55,997 nucleotides of DNA from an uncultured Acetobacteraceae bacterium (lineage in GTDB: Bacteria > Pseudomonadota > Alphaproteobacteria > Acetobacterales > Acetobacteraceae). The position numbers and the translations under genes were made by a program. The notes beneath the pieces were generated by a model, which saw only the letters and a list, made by a program, of their open reading frames with translations, was not told the origin of the DNA and did no database searches. The stretch lies in NCBI GenBank assembly GCA_903918315.1, contig CAIXEA010000233.1, positions 1 through 55,997 on the forward strand, in the 5' to 3' direction. This document shows positions 1 to 8,733 of this stretch, in pieces (within the stretch, counting starts at the first letter, position 1; each line of letters begins with the position of its first letter).

Positions 1-138
1 CACCGCCAACGCCTGACAAATCTGGTTCGAAACGCGGCACGGCAAGCATCGGCGAGGCGCGCGGTGTATTATTTCGGTATGACACCATATGACCCGGGCG
101 GGCGCTTGGGCTGGGCCAGGATGAATAAGATGGGCTAA
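1..138 (+). CDS. Possible 3' end of an upstream gene (unknown product, partial)
   Basis: Reading frame 1 is open from the first base to a TAA at 136-138, giving 45 codons that end in residues GWARMNKMG. The next gene starts 17 bases later on the same strand, which is the tight spacing of a phage structural operon. The product is not recognised, and a stop-free run of this length could occur by chance in GC-rich DNA. The call rests only on frame openness and position. Confidence 0.35.
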   Translation, partial: HRQRLTNLVRNAARQASARRAVYYFGMTPYDPGGRLGWARMNKMG

Positions 139-155
139 ACGGTCAAACAATCGAC

Positions 156-1187
156 ATGGCGCAGCCCGCAGTGGCTGCTTCTGACGGGGACACATTCTGG
201 GTAGGACAGGGAAGTAATACCCTGGTTCGGCAAACCCTGAGTGCGCTTTGGCCGTGGATTTCAGCTCGGTTGGTTACATTCAAGCATCCGATAGTCGAGA
301 TCAGCACGAACACCACAGTCGACGGAGCAGTTCACAACGGCCGCCTGCTTATTTGTAGTCAACCGGTCACTTTGACACCAATCGCAGGGAATATGGGAAG
401 CGGGTTCGTATGCGATATTATCAATCTTAGCGCTGGGGTCGTTACCCTCGGGGGCGGGAGCATTCTCAGCTCGTCTGGACAGACCGCTTTGCAGCCCGGT
501 CAAGCGGCGACCTTATGGTGCGCGACCTATTCGGGTGGCACTGTTCTTTATGCGTTCATGGGAAACGGTGGCGTTCAAGGGACGTCGTCTTCGCCGGCGA
601 CCGGCATACCAGGTGCTGTGTCGGGTGTAACGGCGAGTAATGCCACAGCGAGCAGCATTCAGTTGACATGGATTGCGCCTACGACCGGAGGCGCGGTGAC
701 GGGCTATGCGGTCCAATTCAGGCTGAGCGGTACAAATGCTTGGAGCGGCACTGTGTCCGGAATTTCCAGCCTTTCCCAGACCATTACGGGCCTGGCCGCT
801 GGGAGCGCATATGATTTCATCGTGGTAGGGTCGAACGCCAATGGTTCAGGCCCCAGCTCAGCGGTGGTAACCGCGAGCACAACTATGGCGGCAGGAGCGG
901 TGACGTCGATCGTCTGGAACGTGGCGCCGTCTGGAAGCTATGTTCATGGAAGCGGCGTGATCGGCGTTAACGTCCATGTGACGCCGTCGGCTGCTGCCGT
1001 ACAATTTGGGTTTTCCACCTCAGCGACTGCTCCGCCGAGCAGTTGGACGGCGGGTGTTAACGTCAATAGTGACCTCTGGGGCGCATACGTCCCGACCCCC
1101 GGCACCGCCGGTACTTGGTATGCCTGGGCGGCGGGTACCGATGGCAGCGCGCCGACACATTATGCAACCGCATTCTCGGTGAGTTGA
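156..1187 (+). CDS. Fibronectin type III domain protein, phage-tail-like
   Basis: A 343-residue protein with three parts. Residues 1-145 form a beta-rich N-terminal region of the kind seen in phage tail proteins (conserved-looking VHNGRLLICSQPVTLTP). Residues 150-242 are a clear fibronectin type III domain (PGAVSGVTAS at its start, ITGLAAGSAYDFIVVGSNANG near its end). Residues 245-343 look like a second Ig-like sandwich. There is no signal peptide, so export by a classical route is unlikely; a structural or adhesive role in a tail particle is inferred. Its TGA is followed directly by the ATG of the next gene, so the two are probably co-translated. Thr, Ser, Gly and Ala are abundant, as is usual for tail fibres. 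Confidence 0.7.
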   Translation: MAQPAVAASDGDTFWVGQGSNTLVRQTLSALWPWISARLVTFKHPIVEISTNTTVDGAVHNGRLLICSQPVTLTPIAGNMGSGFVCDIINLSAGVVTLGGGSILSSSGQTALQPGQAATLWCATYSGGTVLYAFMGNGGVQGTSSSPATGIPGAVSGVTASNATASSIQLTWIAPTTGGAVTGYAVQFRLSGTNAWSGTVSGISSLSQTITGLAAGSAYDFIVVGSNANGSGPSSAVVTASTTMAAGAVTSIVWNVAPSGSYVHGSGVIGVNVHVTPSAAAVQFGFSTSATAPPSSWTAGVNVNSDLWGAYVPTPGTAGTWYAWAAGTDGSAPTHYATAFSVS

Positions 1188-3254
1188 ATGAGTGTGGTGC
1201 TGGTCGGCCCCAATAGGCCCATGGCAGTCGGGACCGGTGGGATGGCGCTTTGGCGACCGCTGCAATCGCCCCCTTCGCCGCTTCCTCCCGGGGGGCCGCA
1301 GCTGTCTGACATTTCTGGGATCGGCGGTTGGTGGGATGCTGGGCGTTTTGGGGGACTCCTCAGTCCGACTGGAGATCCGGTTGGCGCTTGGGGGCAGTCG
1401 GCGATCGCCATAGCCAATCGGGTGGCTTCTGGGGCGCCGATAACGTCATATTCGTACGCAGCACCGGGGCGGGTACCGGTGGCCACCGCCCGGCTTTCAG
1501 GGTTACTTGGCGGCATTGGGAGGTTCTCTGACGCGGGGAATCTGCTGGCTTCGCCGCTGGATCCCGATATCGGCTTTCAAATGCCGACAACCGGGTTGAG
1601 TGGGCGTGCCGACTCAACCTGGTATTTTGTTTGGTCGCGTCCGAACTGGCGACAAGGGTCCATGACGGACGCAGGGCCGATCACGCTTGTGTCGATTGGT
1701 GGGCAGCCCGTTCTGCAGGCCGATGGGTCGGGTGGTTCTGGGCGTTTAGTGCTGTTGACTGGAGCCGGGCAATTGGTCCTGGCACAGACCATGAACCGGC
1801 GACATACCCACTGCGTCTTGCTGCGACAGCAGGCTGGTTCAGGGCTAGATATCTGGTTGGATGGTGTGCGGGTCGCGTCTTTTGTGATGGCGTCATGGGG
1901 CTTTGGGGCGCCGGTGATGTTTTTGCACGACGGGACGTCACGCGGTGCGGCGCAATGTTGGTTTCATGAGGCGGCTTATTGGCCGCGTGCGCTCTCCGAT
2001 GCTGAGATCGGGCAAGCGGCTGTGTATTCGCAGCGTTGGTATCTTGGCGCTCGTCGAGGCGTCGTGCTCCTGGTGGACGGGCAGTCCAACGCTGTCAATT
2101 TTGCCATCAATGATGGTGCCGCGACCCTTTTAGCGAAGGGGGTGGCTTGGTATTTGGGAGCACTTTCATACGGTGTCCTGGCTACGACCGGTCTCCCAAC
2201 TAGCTACACAATGCAAAGCGGACATGGATTATATCCTGCCGTTGGCGGTAGCTACCCAGGCAGCTTCCTGGTCAATCCAGGTGATGGTTCGGACCCATCA
2301 ACCTGGTCTCTGGGTGCTGACGGCCTCGCGGTGCAACAGGCGGTCACCACACTGTCTCCAGAGGATCGGGCCGATATATGCGCTCTTATTTGGCCATGGA
2401 ATGAGACCGACAGCCTGCGGGATTTTAGTGAACTTGGGACATTCAGCGCGGCTGCACGGCGGTTTTTATCGCTCGAGCGCAGCATGGTGGGGCAGTCAGC
2501 CGGCACCCTTCCGCTGGTGTGGTGGAATGCGATCCCCTATGGCGGTGCGGGTGGCATGCAAATGCACCGTGCGGCGGTTGCGGCCCTGGCGGCGGACCCG
2601 ACGCAGAATGTCGTCGTGGGTAATCCCCAGACCTCAGACAGCAATGCGCGTGGGGCGGTATGGGACCCTCTCACTGGTGTCATCAGCGGAGGTGACAGTG
2701 CTCACCGAGATAGTCTCGACAACCAACGGTTCGCCCGTTTGGCGGCGCCGGTTGTTGCAAGGGCGGTGATGGCGGCAGGGTTGATGGACTCAGTCCCCGC
2801 AATTCCCCTAGGGATAGCTCAATCCGGCGGTCCGCGCATTATACACGCCTATAGGCAATCGAATACGACCGTCATACTGACCATCCAGCATGACGCGGGG
2901 TCCGATTTGAAAGTACCGCTGATGGCGGCCCAGGGCGCCGGCTTCGCGGTGCGGGACGGTGGTACCCCGGCTGCGCCAGGACCAATTATCAGCGCGGTAT
3001 CGTGCACGCGTATCGATGCCACACATTTGTCCGTAACATTAGCGACGCCGATCACCAGCGCGACGTCGGGTTGCGGACTCTACTACCCGTACGGCTCGGT
3101 CAGCATCGGGCGAGGGAGTGCGGTGACCGATAATTTTTCAAGCGTCCCCAAACCCGACGGCTGGGATATTGCCGCGGATCTTGGGACGGCCTGGGCATTG
3201 GACTTCCCGCTCAGCGCGACTTTGACATCCGTTCCGCTGAGCGATGTGCCCTGA
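1188..3254 (+). CDS. LamG-like and SGNH (sialate O-acetylesterase-like) hydrolase, probable tail-associated esterase
   Basis: A 688-residue protein. Residues about 140-290 look like a LamG/concanavalin-like beta sandwich (DIWLDGVRV, then EAAYWPRALSDAEI). Residues 293-530 resemble an SGNH esterase of the sialate O-acetylesterase type: block I is DGQSN with the presumed nucleophile Ser300, a block III-like WPWNETD lies at 402-408, and block V DSAH supplies Asp503 and His506. A C-terminal beta domain follows (545-688). Known enzymes of this type remove O-acetyl groups from sugars, and on phage tails they act as receptor-destroying enzymes. That role is inferred here from the adjacent tail-like gene. 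The protein is large for a lone esterase. It ends 8 bases from a convergent gene. Confidence 0.65.
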   Translation: MSVVLVGPNRPMAVGTGGMALWRPLQSPPSPLPPGGPQLSDISGIGGWWDAGRFGGLLSPTGDPVGAWGQSAIAIANRVASGAPITSYSYAAPGRVPVATARLSGLLGGIGRFSDAGNLLASPLDPDIGFQMPTTGLSGRADSTWYFVWSRPNWRQGSMTDAGPITLVSIGGQPVLQADGSGGSGRLVLLTGAGQLVLAQTMNRRHTHCVLLRQQAGSGLDIWLDGVRVASFVMASWGFGAPVMFLHDGTSRGAAQCWFHEAAYWPRALSDAEIGQAAVYSQRWYLGARRGVVLLVDGQSNAVNFAINDGAATLLAKGVAWYLGALSYGVLATTGLPTSYTMQSGHGLYPAVGGSYPGSFLVNPGDGSDPSTWSLGADGLAVQQAVTTLSPEDRADICALIWPWNETDSLRDFSELGTFSAAARRFLSLERSMVGQSAGTLPLVWWNAIPYGGAGGMQMHRAAVAALAADPTQNVVVGNPQTSDSNARGAVWDPLTGVISGGDSAHRDSLDNQRFARLAAPVVARAVMAAGLMDSVPAIPLGIAQSGGPRIIHAYRQSNTTVILTIQHDAGSDLKVPLMAAQGAGFAVRDGGTPAAPGPIISAVSCTRIDATHLSVTLATPITSATSGCGLYYPYGSVSIGRGSAVTDNFSSVPKPDGWDIAADLGTAWALDFPLSATLTSVPLSDVP

Positions 3255-3262
3255 TAGGGTGA

Positions 3263-3619
3263 TTATTCGATCGGGACGAAGATGGAGTGCCGCATCTTGC
3301 CGCCGATGGACTGCGATAGATGGCCTTTGCCGTTGATATCCTCCACCAGGATGACTTCGCCGGCGCCGATCTCTCGGGCTTCGCCGTCACTGGCGGTGAT
3401 TTTGACGCCGCCGTCGAGGTTGATGATGTATTGGCGGCGCGGCGCCGGATGCCAGCTCAGGTCGTAATCGCCGGCCGTTTCGCGAAAGATGATGCCGGTG
3501 GCGGGCAGGCGCGCGGACAACTTGCTGCCATTCCGCTCTTGGACCCATTCGACCTGGATATCGCGCCAGTGTGTTTCACCGGCGTCGTCGACATAAATGT
3601 TATGGATTCGCATAGACAT
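3263..3619 (-). CDS. Small cupin-like protein, copy 1
   Basis: A 118-residue single-domain protein. The segment WHPAPRRQYIINLDGG corresponds to a degenerate first cupin motif, and GAGEVILVEDINGKGHL to the second, keeping a His in the GKGH turn. It is a clear paralogue of the next gene upstream: about 75 of 118 positions are identical by hand alignment. Its start lies one base from that gene's stop, so the pair looks like a tandem duplication in one operon. The substrate is unknown. The neighbouring CoA-transferase and enoyl-CoA hydratase suggest a role in the same catabolic route, as an isomerase, lyase or binding protein. That role is inference. Confidence 0.75.
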   Translation of the reverse strand: MSMRIHNIYVDDAGETHWRDIQVEWVQERNGSKLSARLPATGIIFRETAGDYDLSWHPAPRRQYIINLDGGVKITASDGEAREIGAGEVILVEDINGKGHLSQSIGGKMRHSIFVPIE

Positions 3620-3620
3620 A

Positions 3621-3983
3621 TTATCCTTGTTCGATGGGCAGGAAGATCGAATGCCGCATCTGATTGTTCACGGACTTTGAGAGGTGGCCTTTGCCTGAGA
3701 TATCCTCCACCAGGATGATTTCTCCGGCGCCGATGACCCTGGATTCCCCGTCGCTGGCGGTCAGTTCGACCCCGGCGTCAAGGTTGACGATATACTGACG
3801 GCGTGGTGCGGGATGCCAGGGGCGGTCATGTTCCGCCTGGGTTTGGCGGAAGATGATGCCATAGGCCTGCTCACGGACGGAGGTTTTTCCCTCCGGCCCC
3901 TCCTGGGCCCAATCGATCTGGATGTCCCGCCAATGCGATTCGCCGCCGGCATCGCAATAGAGGTTGTGGACGTGGATCCCCAT
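3621..3983 (-). CDS. Small cupin-like protein, copy 2
   Basis: A 120-residue paralogue of the downstream cupin-like protein. It shares HWRDIQ, WHPAPRRQYI, TASDGE, ILVEDI, GKGHLS and MRHSIF. The start at 3983 was chosen because the match to the sister protein begins there (MGIHVHNLY against MSMRIHNIY); an in-frame extension upstream would overlap the hydratase gene and has no match. The two-copy arrangement suggests either a heteromer or diverged substrate ranges. Nothing in the sequence assigns a chemistry. Confidence 0.75.
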   Translation of the reverse strand: MGIHVHNLYCDAGGESHWRDIQIDWAQEGPEGKTSVREQAYGIIFRQTQAEHDRPWHPAPRRQYIVNLDAGVELTASDGESRVIGAGEIILVEDISGKGHLSKSVNNQMRHSIFLPIEQG

Positions 3984-3994
3984 AGGTTGCGTCC

Positions 3995-4771
3995 TTATTT
4001 GTTCTGCCAGTTTGGTTTGCGTTTTTCGGCGAAAGCCTTCGGACCTTCGATATAGTCCTGGCTCTCGATATTTTCCTGCTGCGCGGGGTAAATGGTGCGC
4101 ATGGCGGTGGCGAGCGAGAGCTCGTCCAAACCCATGTACGATGCTTGTTTTGAGGCACGGACTGCCTTGGGTGAGCATTCCAATATCATGGCAGCCCAGC
4201 GTTTCGCGGCTTCCAGCGATTGGCCTTCTGGCACGACCTCCGTCACGAAGCCGAGTTCGAAGCCTTCTTTTGCGGGAACACGCCGGCCAGTCAGGATCAT
4301 GCCCATGGCTTGCTTGATTGGGATGCTACGCGGGAGGCGATGGACGCCGCCGCCTCCCGCTATCAGGCCGACACGGGGCTCTGGCAGAGCGAAAAGAGCG
4401 TTTTCCGCGGCGATGATGATGTCGCAGGCTAAGGCTGTTTCAAAGCCGCCGCCCATCGCCAGACCGTTTACGGCGGCGATCATAGGCTTGAACAGATCGA
4501 ACCGATGTGTGATCCCGGCAAAACCGCGTGGCCCGTTCGGGCGACGCTTGCCAGCCGCTTGAACTTTCAGGTCGTTACCGGCGGAGAATGCCCGTTCCCC
4601 GGCACCGGTTACAATCCCCACCCAGAGGTCGTCGCGCATTGCGAAATCATCCCAGACACGGGCGAGTTCGTCGTTCGCGTCGGCATGAAGGGCGTTGAGC
4701 ACCTCCGGCCGGTTCAGCGTCACGATGCGGAGCCGACCCTCATCTTGGACCGTGCAGAATTCGGTTTTCAT
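3995..4771 (-). CDS. Enoyl-CoA hydratase/isomerase family protein, CaiD-like
   Basis: A 258-residue crotonase-fold protein of typical length. The oxyanion-hole segments AFSAGNDLK (61-69) and GGGFETALACD (107-117) are present. Both acidic residues of true hydratases are kept: Glu111 in GGGFE and Glu131 in ALPEPRVG. The region GFAGITHRFDLFKPMIAAVNG and the C-terminal EGPKAFAEKRKPNW resemble crotonobetainyl-CoA hydratase (CaiD). It presumably hydrates an unsaturated acyl-CoA in the cytoplasm. The start at 4771 overlaps the upstream CoA-transferase stop by four bases (ATGA), indicating translational coupling. The actual substrate is not visible. Confidence 0.85.
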   Translation of the reverse strand: MKTEFCTVQDEGRLRIVTLNRPEVLNALHADANDELARVWDDFAMRDDLWVGIVTGAGERAFSAGNDLKVQAAGKRRPNGPRGFAGITHRFDLFKPMIAAVNGLAMGGGFETALACDIIIAAENALFALPEPRVGLIAGGGGVHRLPRSIPIKQAMGMILTGRRVPAKEGFELGFVTEVVPEGQSLEAAKRWAAMILECSPKAVRASKQASYMGLDELSLATAMRTIYPAQQENIESQDYIEGPKAFAEKRKPNWQNK

Positions 4772-5994
4772 CCGGCGATCACCTTTTCGGTTTTCAGAGT
4801 GCTGATGGCTGCCGGATCCATCTTCAGCCAATCCGCCAGCACATGTCCGGAGTGCTGACCAAGGAGGGGGGCGGGGCCGACAGCGGGAGGGGTCCCACCA
4901 AAGCGGACCGGCCAACCACTCATAACGTAATCGCCATTCACGGGATGATGCATGGTCTGCCGGATTTTGCGTTCTTCAAACGACTTATCCTCGGCCAACT
5001 CTTTAGTATCAAGCACGGCGCCGGAGGGAATGGTCGCCTCGCTCACCAACCGCATGGCGGTATGCTTGTCGTGCTGGCGGGTCCAGGCTGCCACGATTGC
5101 GTCCACTTCCTCCCGTCGTTCAGTACGGGCGGCGGGATTAGCGTAGCGCGCGTCACCGATCAGATCTTCACGATCCATGACTTTGAGGAGGCGGGTCCAA
5201 TGCTCGGGATTCGCGGCGGATGTATAGATATAGACATAATCATTGGGCCCGCCACCCTTGCAGGGGTAGACCCCGATTGGGGGATTCCCGCCGCCCACGG
5301 TCTTAGAGCCGGCGCGTGGTGCCGGCTTTCCGTCGCTGCGTTCCATGAAGGTGAAAGCGTTACGGATGTAGTGCAGGATCGAGTCCTGCATAGCCAGTTG
5401 CAGATGCTCGCCCTCGCCGGTGCGCAGTCGGCGGATATAGGCACCGAGGATTGAGACGGCCATGATCATGCCGGTGCCAGTATCACCAATGGTTGCGCCG
5501 GGTTTGCAAGGGGGGCCATCTTCTTCCCCCGTTACGGACATCAAACCCCCGCAAGCCTGGGCGATCATGTCAAAGGCCAGGCCTTTTTCGAATGGACTAC
5601 CGGTCCCAAATCCTTTGATCTGACAGAAGATAATGGCTGGATTGATCGCCTTGACGACGTCATATCCGAGGCCCAGCCGTTCAATGGCGCCAGGAGCGAA
5701 GTTTTCAATCATCACGTCAGCCTGCTTGACCAGATCCTTAACGAGCTGCAGCCCGCGTGGGTCCTTCAGATTGACCGCAGCCGAACGCTTGTTCGAGTTG
5801 TATTGCAGAAAGTAGTTGGCATCGCGATCCGCGCTCGTCCGCCCTGATGAGCGGCCGGGATCTCCCATTCCGGGATTTTCCACCTTAACGACATCAGCGC
5901 CCATCCAGGCGAGAGCCTCCGTACAGGATGGGCCGGCCTCGAACTGGGTCAGGTCAAGAATTTTCAGACCAGCCAGACAGTTTTCTCCGCTCAT
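4768..5994 (-). CDS. Family III CoA-transferase (CaiB/Frc type)
   Basis: A 408-residue protein of the CaiB/BaiF/formyl-CoA transferase family. It carries the N-terminal LDLTQFEAGPSCTEALAWMGADVVKVE signature (split here as LDLTQFEAGP then GADVVKVE), the NSNKRSAAVNLKDPRG motif at 67-81, and the presumed catalytic Asp142 in AFDMIAQA, followed by TGEEDGPP and IGDTGTG. Such enzymes move CoA between carboxylic acids and form knotted dimers. Here it probably activates the substrate that the coupled hydratase then uses. The start at 5994 fits the family N-terminus. The gene sits 34 bases downstream of the MFS gene, so all five minus-strand genes are probably one operon. Confidence 0.87.
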   Translation of the reverse strand: MSGENCLAGLKILDLTQFEAGPSCTEALAWMGADVVKVENPGMGDPGRSSGRTSADRDANYFLQYNSNKRSAAVNLKDPRGLQLVKDLVKQADVMIENFAPGAIERLGLGYDVVKAINPAIIFCQIKGFGTGSPFEKGLAFDMIAQACGGLMSVTGEEDGPPCKPGATIGDTGTGMIMAVSILGAYIRRLRTGEGEHLQLAMQDSILHYIRNAFTFMERSDGKPAPRAGSKTVGGGNPPIGVYPCKGGGPNDYVYIYTSAANPEHWTRLLKVMDREDLIGDARYANPAARTERREEVDAIVAAWTRQHDKHTAMRLVSEATIPSGAVLDTKELAEDKSFEERKIRQTMHHPVNGDYVMSGWPVRFGGTPPAVGPAPLLGQHSGHVLADWLKMDPAAISTLKTEKVIAG

Positions 5995-6028
5995 GGCAGT
6001 TTCCTCGGTTTGTGTGTTTGGAATCAGC

Positions 6029-7420
6029 TTAGGCACGACTCTCCTTGCGCGTCGAGGCACGCGCACCTGGCAGCCGGGTTGCCGCCAAGAGAGCCGCCGC
6101 CGCCAGGGCGCTGAGTAGCCAGAATGTCCGAGTATAGGCGGTCGCTGGAATGTCAGTGACTGTCAGGGTGTATTGCAAGAATACCGCCAGGCCCGTCGTC
6201 CCCACCGGTCCGCCAAAACGTTGGCAGATGTTGATTGCGGTGGTGGCATGGCCCAGAGATTCGCGGGGGACTGAAGCGTAAGCTGCCGCCGCCGAAGGGA
6301 GGGTGATCGAACCAACTCCGAAGCCCCGGATCAGCAGCGATACTACCAGGACTGGCAGAGGCACCTCCGCCCCACCGAGCGCGAAAGGTAAGGTCCCGAG
6401 AAGCGCGATGGCTGCCCCACTGCCAGAGATTGCGCGTGCGCCGAACCGCTCACTCAGGCGGCCCATGACTGGTAAGGCGCAGAAAACGCCCAATGCCATC
6501 GGCGCAAGCAGCATGCCGGTCAACCCTGGCTGGATTGCGCGCAGCTTCAGGAGATACAGAGGCATCAGCAGTTGGCCACCAAAATTGATCGAGTTAGATA
6601 GAAATTGGGTTGCCGCCGCCGCTCGGAAGGTGCGCCCAGCAAACAATCTTAGATCAATGAGGGCAGTCGCCGGCCATCTGAGGGCCCTGAACGCAAACCC
6701 GACCAGCAGAATGACGCTGAAGCCAAGGGCGAGGGATGCGCCGGTTTCACCATGGGCAGCGGACACCAATCCAAATAGGAGTAAGGCCAAGCCAGGGGAA
6801 ATCATCGCGAAGCCGGCGATATCCAGCCGGCGCGGCGTGATGACCTCATCACGGGGCAGGACCTTCCAGGCAAAGGCAAGTGCCACCAGTCCGACTGGCA
6901 CGTTTACGAAGAAGGTCCATCTCCAGGACAGCCAGGTCAGTATTAAGCCCCCCAAACTGGGACCAAGCATCTGCCCGACCATGACTGGCATGGCGGCGAC
7001 GCCGATGACGCGGGCCATATGCTTGCCAGCATGACGCGCCATCATCATCTGCATCATGGGTGCAAGCAGGCCTCCGGCGATGCCCTGCAGGATGCGGCAG
7101 AAAATGAGCATCCCCACCGTTCTGGCACCGGCGCACAGCATCGAGCCGACGATGAAGGCCGAGAAACAGGACAGGAAGATTCTGCGGGCACCAAAACGGT
7201 CTACCAGCCAGCCACTAACCGGTAATGCCAAAGCAAGCGCGAGCAGGTAAGCGCTCGTGACCCACTGGAGCAAGCCGAGAGGCGTATCAAAGGTCCGCCC
7301 GATGGTATCGAGCGAGACATTGACCATGGTCGCGTCAAGACCGGACATAAGCGGGCCACAGGAGCAGGCTGTGGCGATGATCCAGACGCGTCGATCGATG
7401 CGGGTGGGTATGTCACTCAT
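6029..7420 (-). CDS. MFS transporter, DHA2 (EmrB/QacA-like) family
   Basis: A 463-residue, strongly hydrophobic inner-membrane protein. Early in the sequence it has SGLDATMVNVSLDTIG, typical of DHA2 drug:H+ antiporters, and the loop 2-3 motif A as GWLVDRFGARR. Fourteen or so membrane segments are expected for the subfamily; I did not count them exactly. It is the first gene of the minus-strand catabolic cluster. It might therefore import the substrate or export a product or inhibitor, although most DHA2 members export. It is divergent from the flavin oxidoreductase gene across 106 bases. Confidence 0.8.
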   Translation of the reverse strand: MSDIPTRIDRRVWIIATACSCGPLMSGLDATMVNVSLDTIGRTFDTPLGLLQWVTSAYLLALALALPVSGWLVDRFGARRIFLSCFSAFIVGSMLCAGARTVGMLIFCRILQGIAGGLLAPMMQMMMARHAGKHMARVIGVAAMPVMVGQMLGPSLGGLILTWLSWRWTFFVNVPVGLVALAFAWKVLPRDEVITPRRLDIAGFAMISPGLALLLFGLVSAAHGETGASLALGFSVILLVGFAFRALRWPATALIDLRLFAGRTFRAAAATQFLSNSINFGGQLLMPLYLLKLRAIQPGLTGMLLAPMALGVFCALPVMGRLSERFGARAISGSGAAIALLGTLPFALGGAEVPLPVLVVSLLIRGFGVGSITLPSAAAAYASVPRESLGHATTAINICQRFGGPVGTTGLAVFLQYTLTVTDIPATAYTRTFWLLSALAAAALLAATRLPGARASTRKESRA

Positions 7421-7526
7421 GCGGGATTCATCGCTTGGGGCGTGTGGGTTTGCGGTTTGGGAAACCCTGATAACATGGGTTCACCTTACTGTCCCCGTCG
7501 GACGGCCACCCCAGGAGGAACCCCAT
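7421..7526. promoter_or_regulatory. Divergent promoter region between MFS and flavin oxidoreductase genes
   Basis: This 106-base gap separates two divergently transcribed genes, so it must hold both promoters. It contains a short inverted repeat, AACCC at 7463-7467 and GGGTT at 7477-7481, which could be an operator half-site pair. AGGAGG at 7513-7518 is the ribosome binding site for the plus-strand gene, eight bases before its ATG. Confidence 0.45.
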
Positions 7527-8729
7527 ATGGCCCGCATCCCGCTTCGTCACGGCGCGTTTCTGCCGCCCTTTCATCCCATGGATGAGAACCCCTCAGCCTG
7601 TCTGGACCGCGATCTGGAGTTGATGCAGTGGCTCGATAAGCTTGGCTTTCATGAGGCCTGGATTGGGGAGCACCATTCGGCTGGATGGGAACTGATCAGT
7701 TCCCCTGAGATTTTCATTGCCGTGGCCGCCGAACGGACCAAGTCCATCAAGTTTGGCACCGGTGTGATCTCCTTGCCGTACCACAATCCGTTGATGGTCG
7801 CGAACCGGATCATCCAGCTCGATCATCATACGCGCGGAAGAGTGATGTTCGGCGCCGGCCCGGGGCTGCTGGCGTCCGATGCGCTGATGATGGGTATCGA
7901 TCCTGACACGCAGCGTGACCGTATGGCAGAGGCGCTGGACTTAATTCTACGCCTATTTAAAGGCGAATTTGTCACTGAGAAAACGGATTGGTACAATTTC
8001 GTAAATGCCCGCGTGCATATGCTGCCCTATACCAAGCCTTATCCGGAGGTGGCGGTTGTCAGCTCCGTCACGCCGTCGGGCGGCCGGTTGGCCGGAAAGT
8101 ATGATCTGGCGATGATCTGCGTTGCGGCGACCAACCCGTTCGGGTTTGACGCATTGGCGGCGAACTGGAAGATCGCGAACGATCTCGCCGCTGAGCAGGG
8201 GCGCGCGATGGATCCGGCGCGCCTGCGGCTGGTTGGACCGATGCACATCGCCGAAACCCGTGCGAAGGCGATGGAGAATGTGAAATTCGGGTTCGAGCGC
8301 TATTTGAACTACCTCAATAACAACCAACTTCGCTTCAACGTGCCCACGGGTTACGACGCGGCGGAGTGGTTCATCGAGAATAAATTCGGTGTCATCGGTA
8401 CCCCAGATGATGCGATTGCCTTGATCGAGCGGCTGTATGCCAAGCAGGGTGACTTTGGCGTGTTCTTGCAGCAGGTCCACAACTGGGCTGATTTCGCGGA
8501 AACCAAGCGTTCGTACGAGTTGTACCAGCGCTACGTTATGCCGCACTTCTCGGGCGATAACGGGCCGCGAACCGAGTCATTCGACTGGTGCACGGAAAAC
8601 CGCGATCTTTTGACCGACAAGCGTGCCTCGGCAGCGAAGTTGATGTTCGATAAGCATGAATCCGAGCAGAAAGCGAAACAGGCAGAAGCGGTGATTGCAC
8701 GGCCGATACCTGGCAAAGAAGCCTGGTAA
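7527..8729 (+). CDS. LLM-class flavin-dependent oxidoreductase (luciferase-like monooxygenase)
   Basis: A 400-residue bacterial-luciferase-like protein with the TIM-barrel pattern of the family: GFHEAWIGEHHSAGWE near the N-terminus, FGTGVISLPYHNPLMVANRI, then DHHTRGRVMFGAGPG. The family uses reduced FMN and O2 to oxidise small molecules and usually needs a separate flavin reductase, which is not seen here. The start at 7527 follows a strong AGGAGG. An in-frame extension upstream would run through the divergent promoter and has no family-like sequence. Its position opposite the CoA-transferase cluster suggests that it oxidises the same or a related compound. Confidence 0.85.
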   Translation: MARIPLRHGAFLPPFHPMDENPSACLDRDLELMQWLDKLGFHEAWIGEHHSAGWELISSPEIFIAVAAERTKSIKFGTGVISLPYHNPLMVANRIIQLDHHTRGRVMFGAGPGLLASDALMMGIDPDTQRDRMAEALDLILRLFKGEFVTEKTDWYNFVNARVHMLPYTKPYPEVAVVSSVTPSGGRLAGKYDLAMICVAATNPFGFDALAANWKIANDLAAEQGRAMDPARLRLVGPMHIAETRAKAMENVKFGFERYLNYLNNNQLRFNVPTGYDAAEWFIENKFGVIGTPDDAIALIERLYAKQGDFGVFLQQVHNWADFAETKRSYELYQRYVMPHFSGDNGPRTESFDWCTENRDLLTDKRASAAKLMFDKHESEQKAKQAEAVIARPIPGKEAW

Positions 8730-8733
8730 GCCT

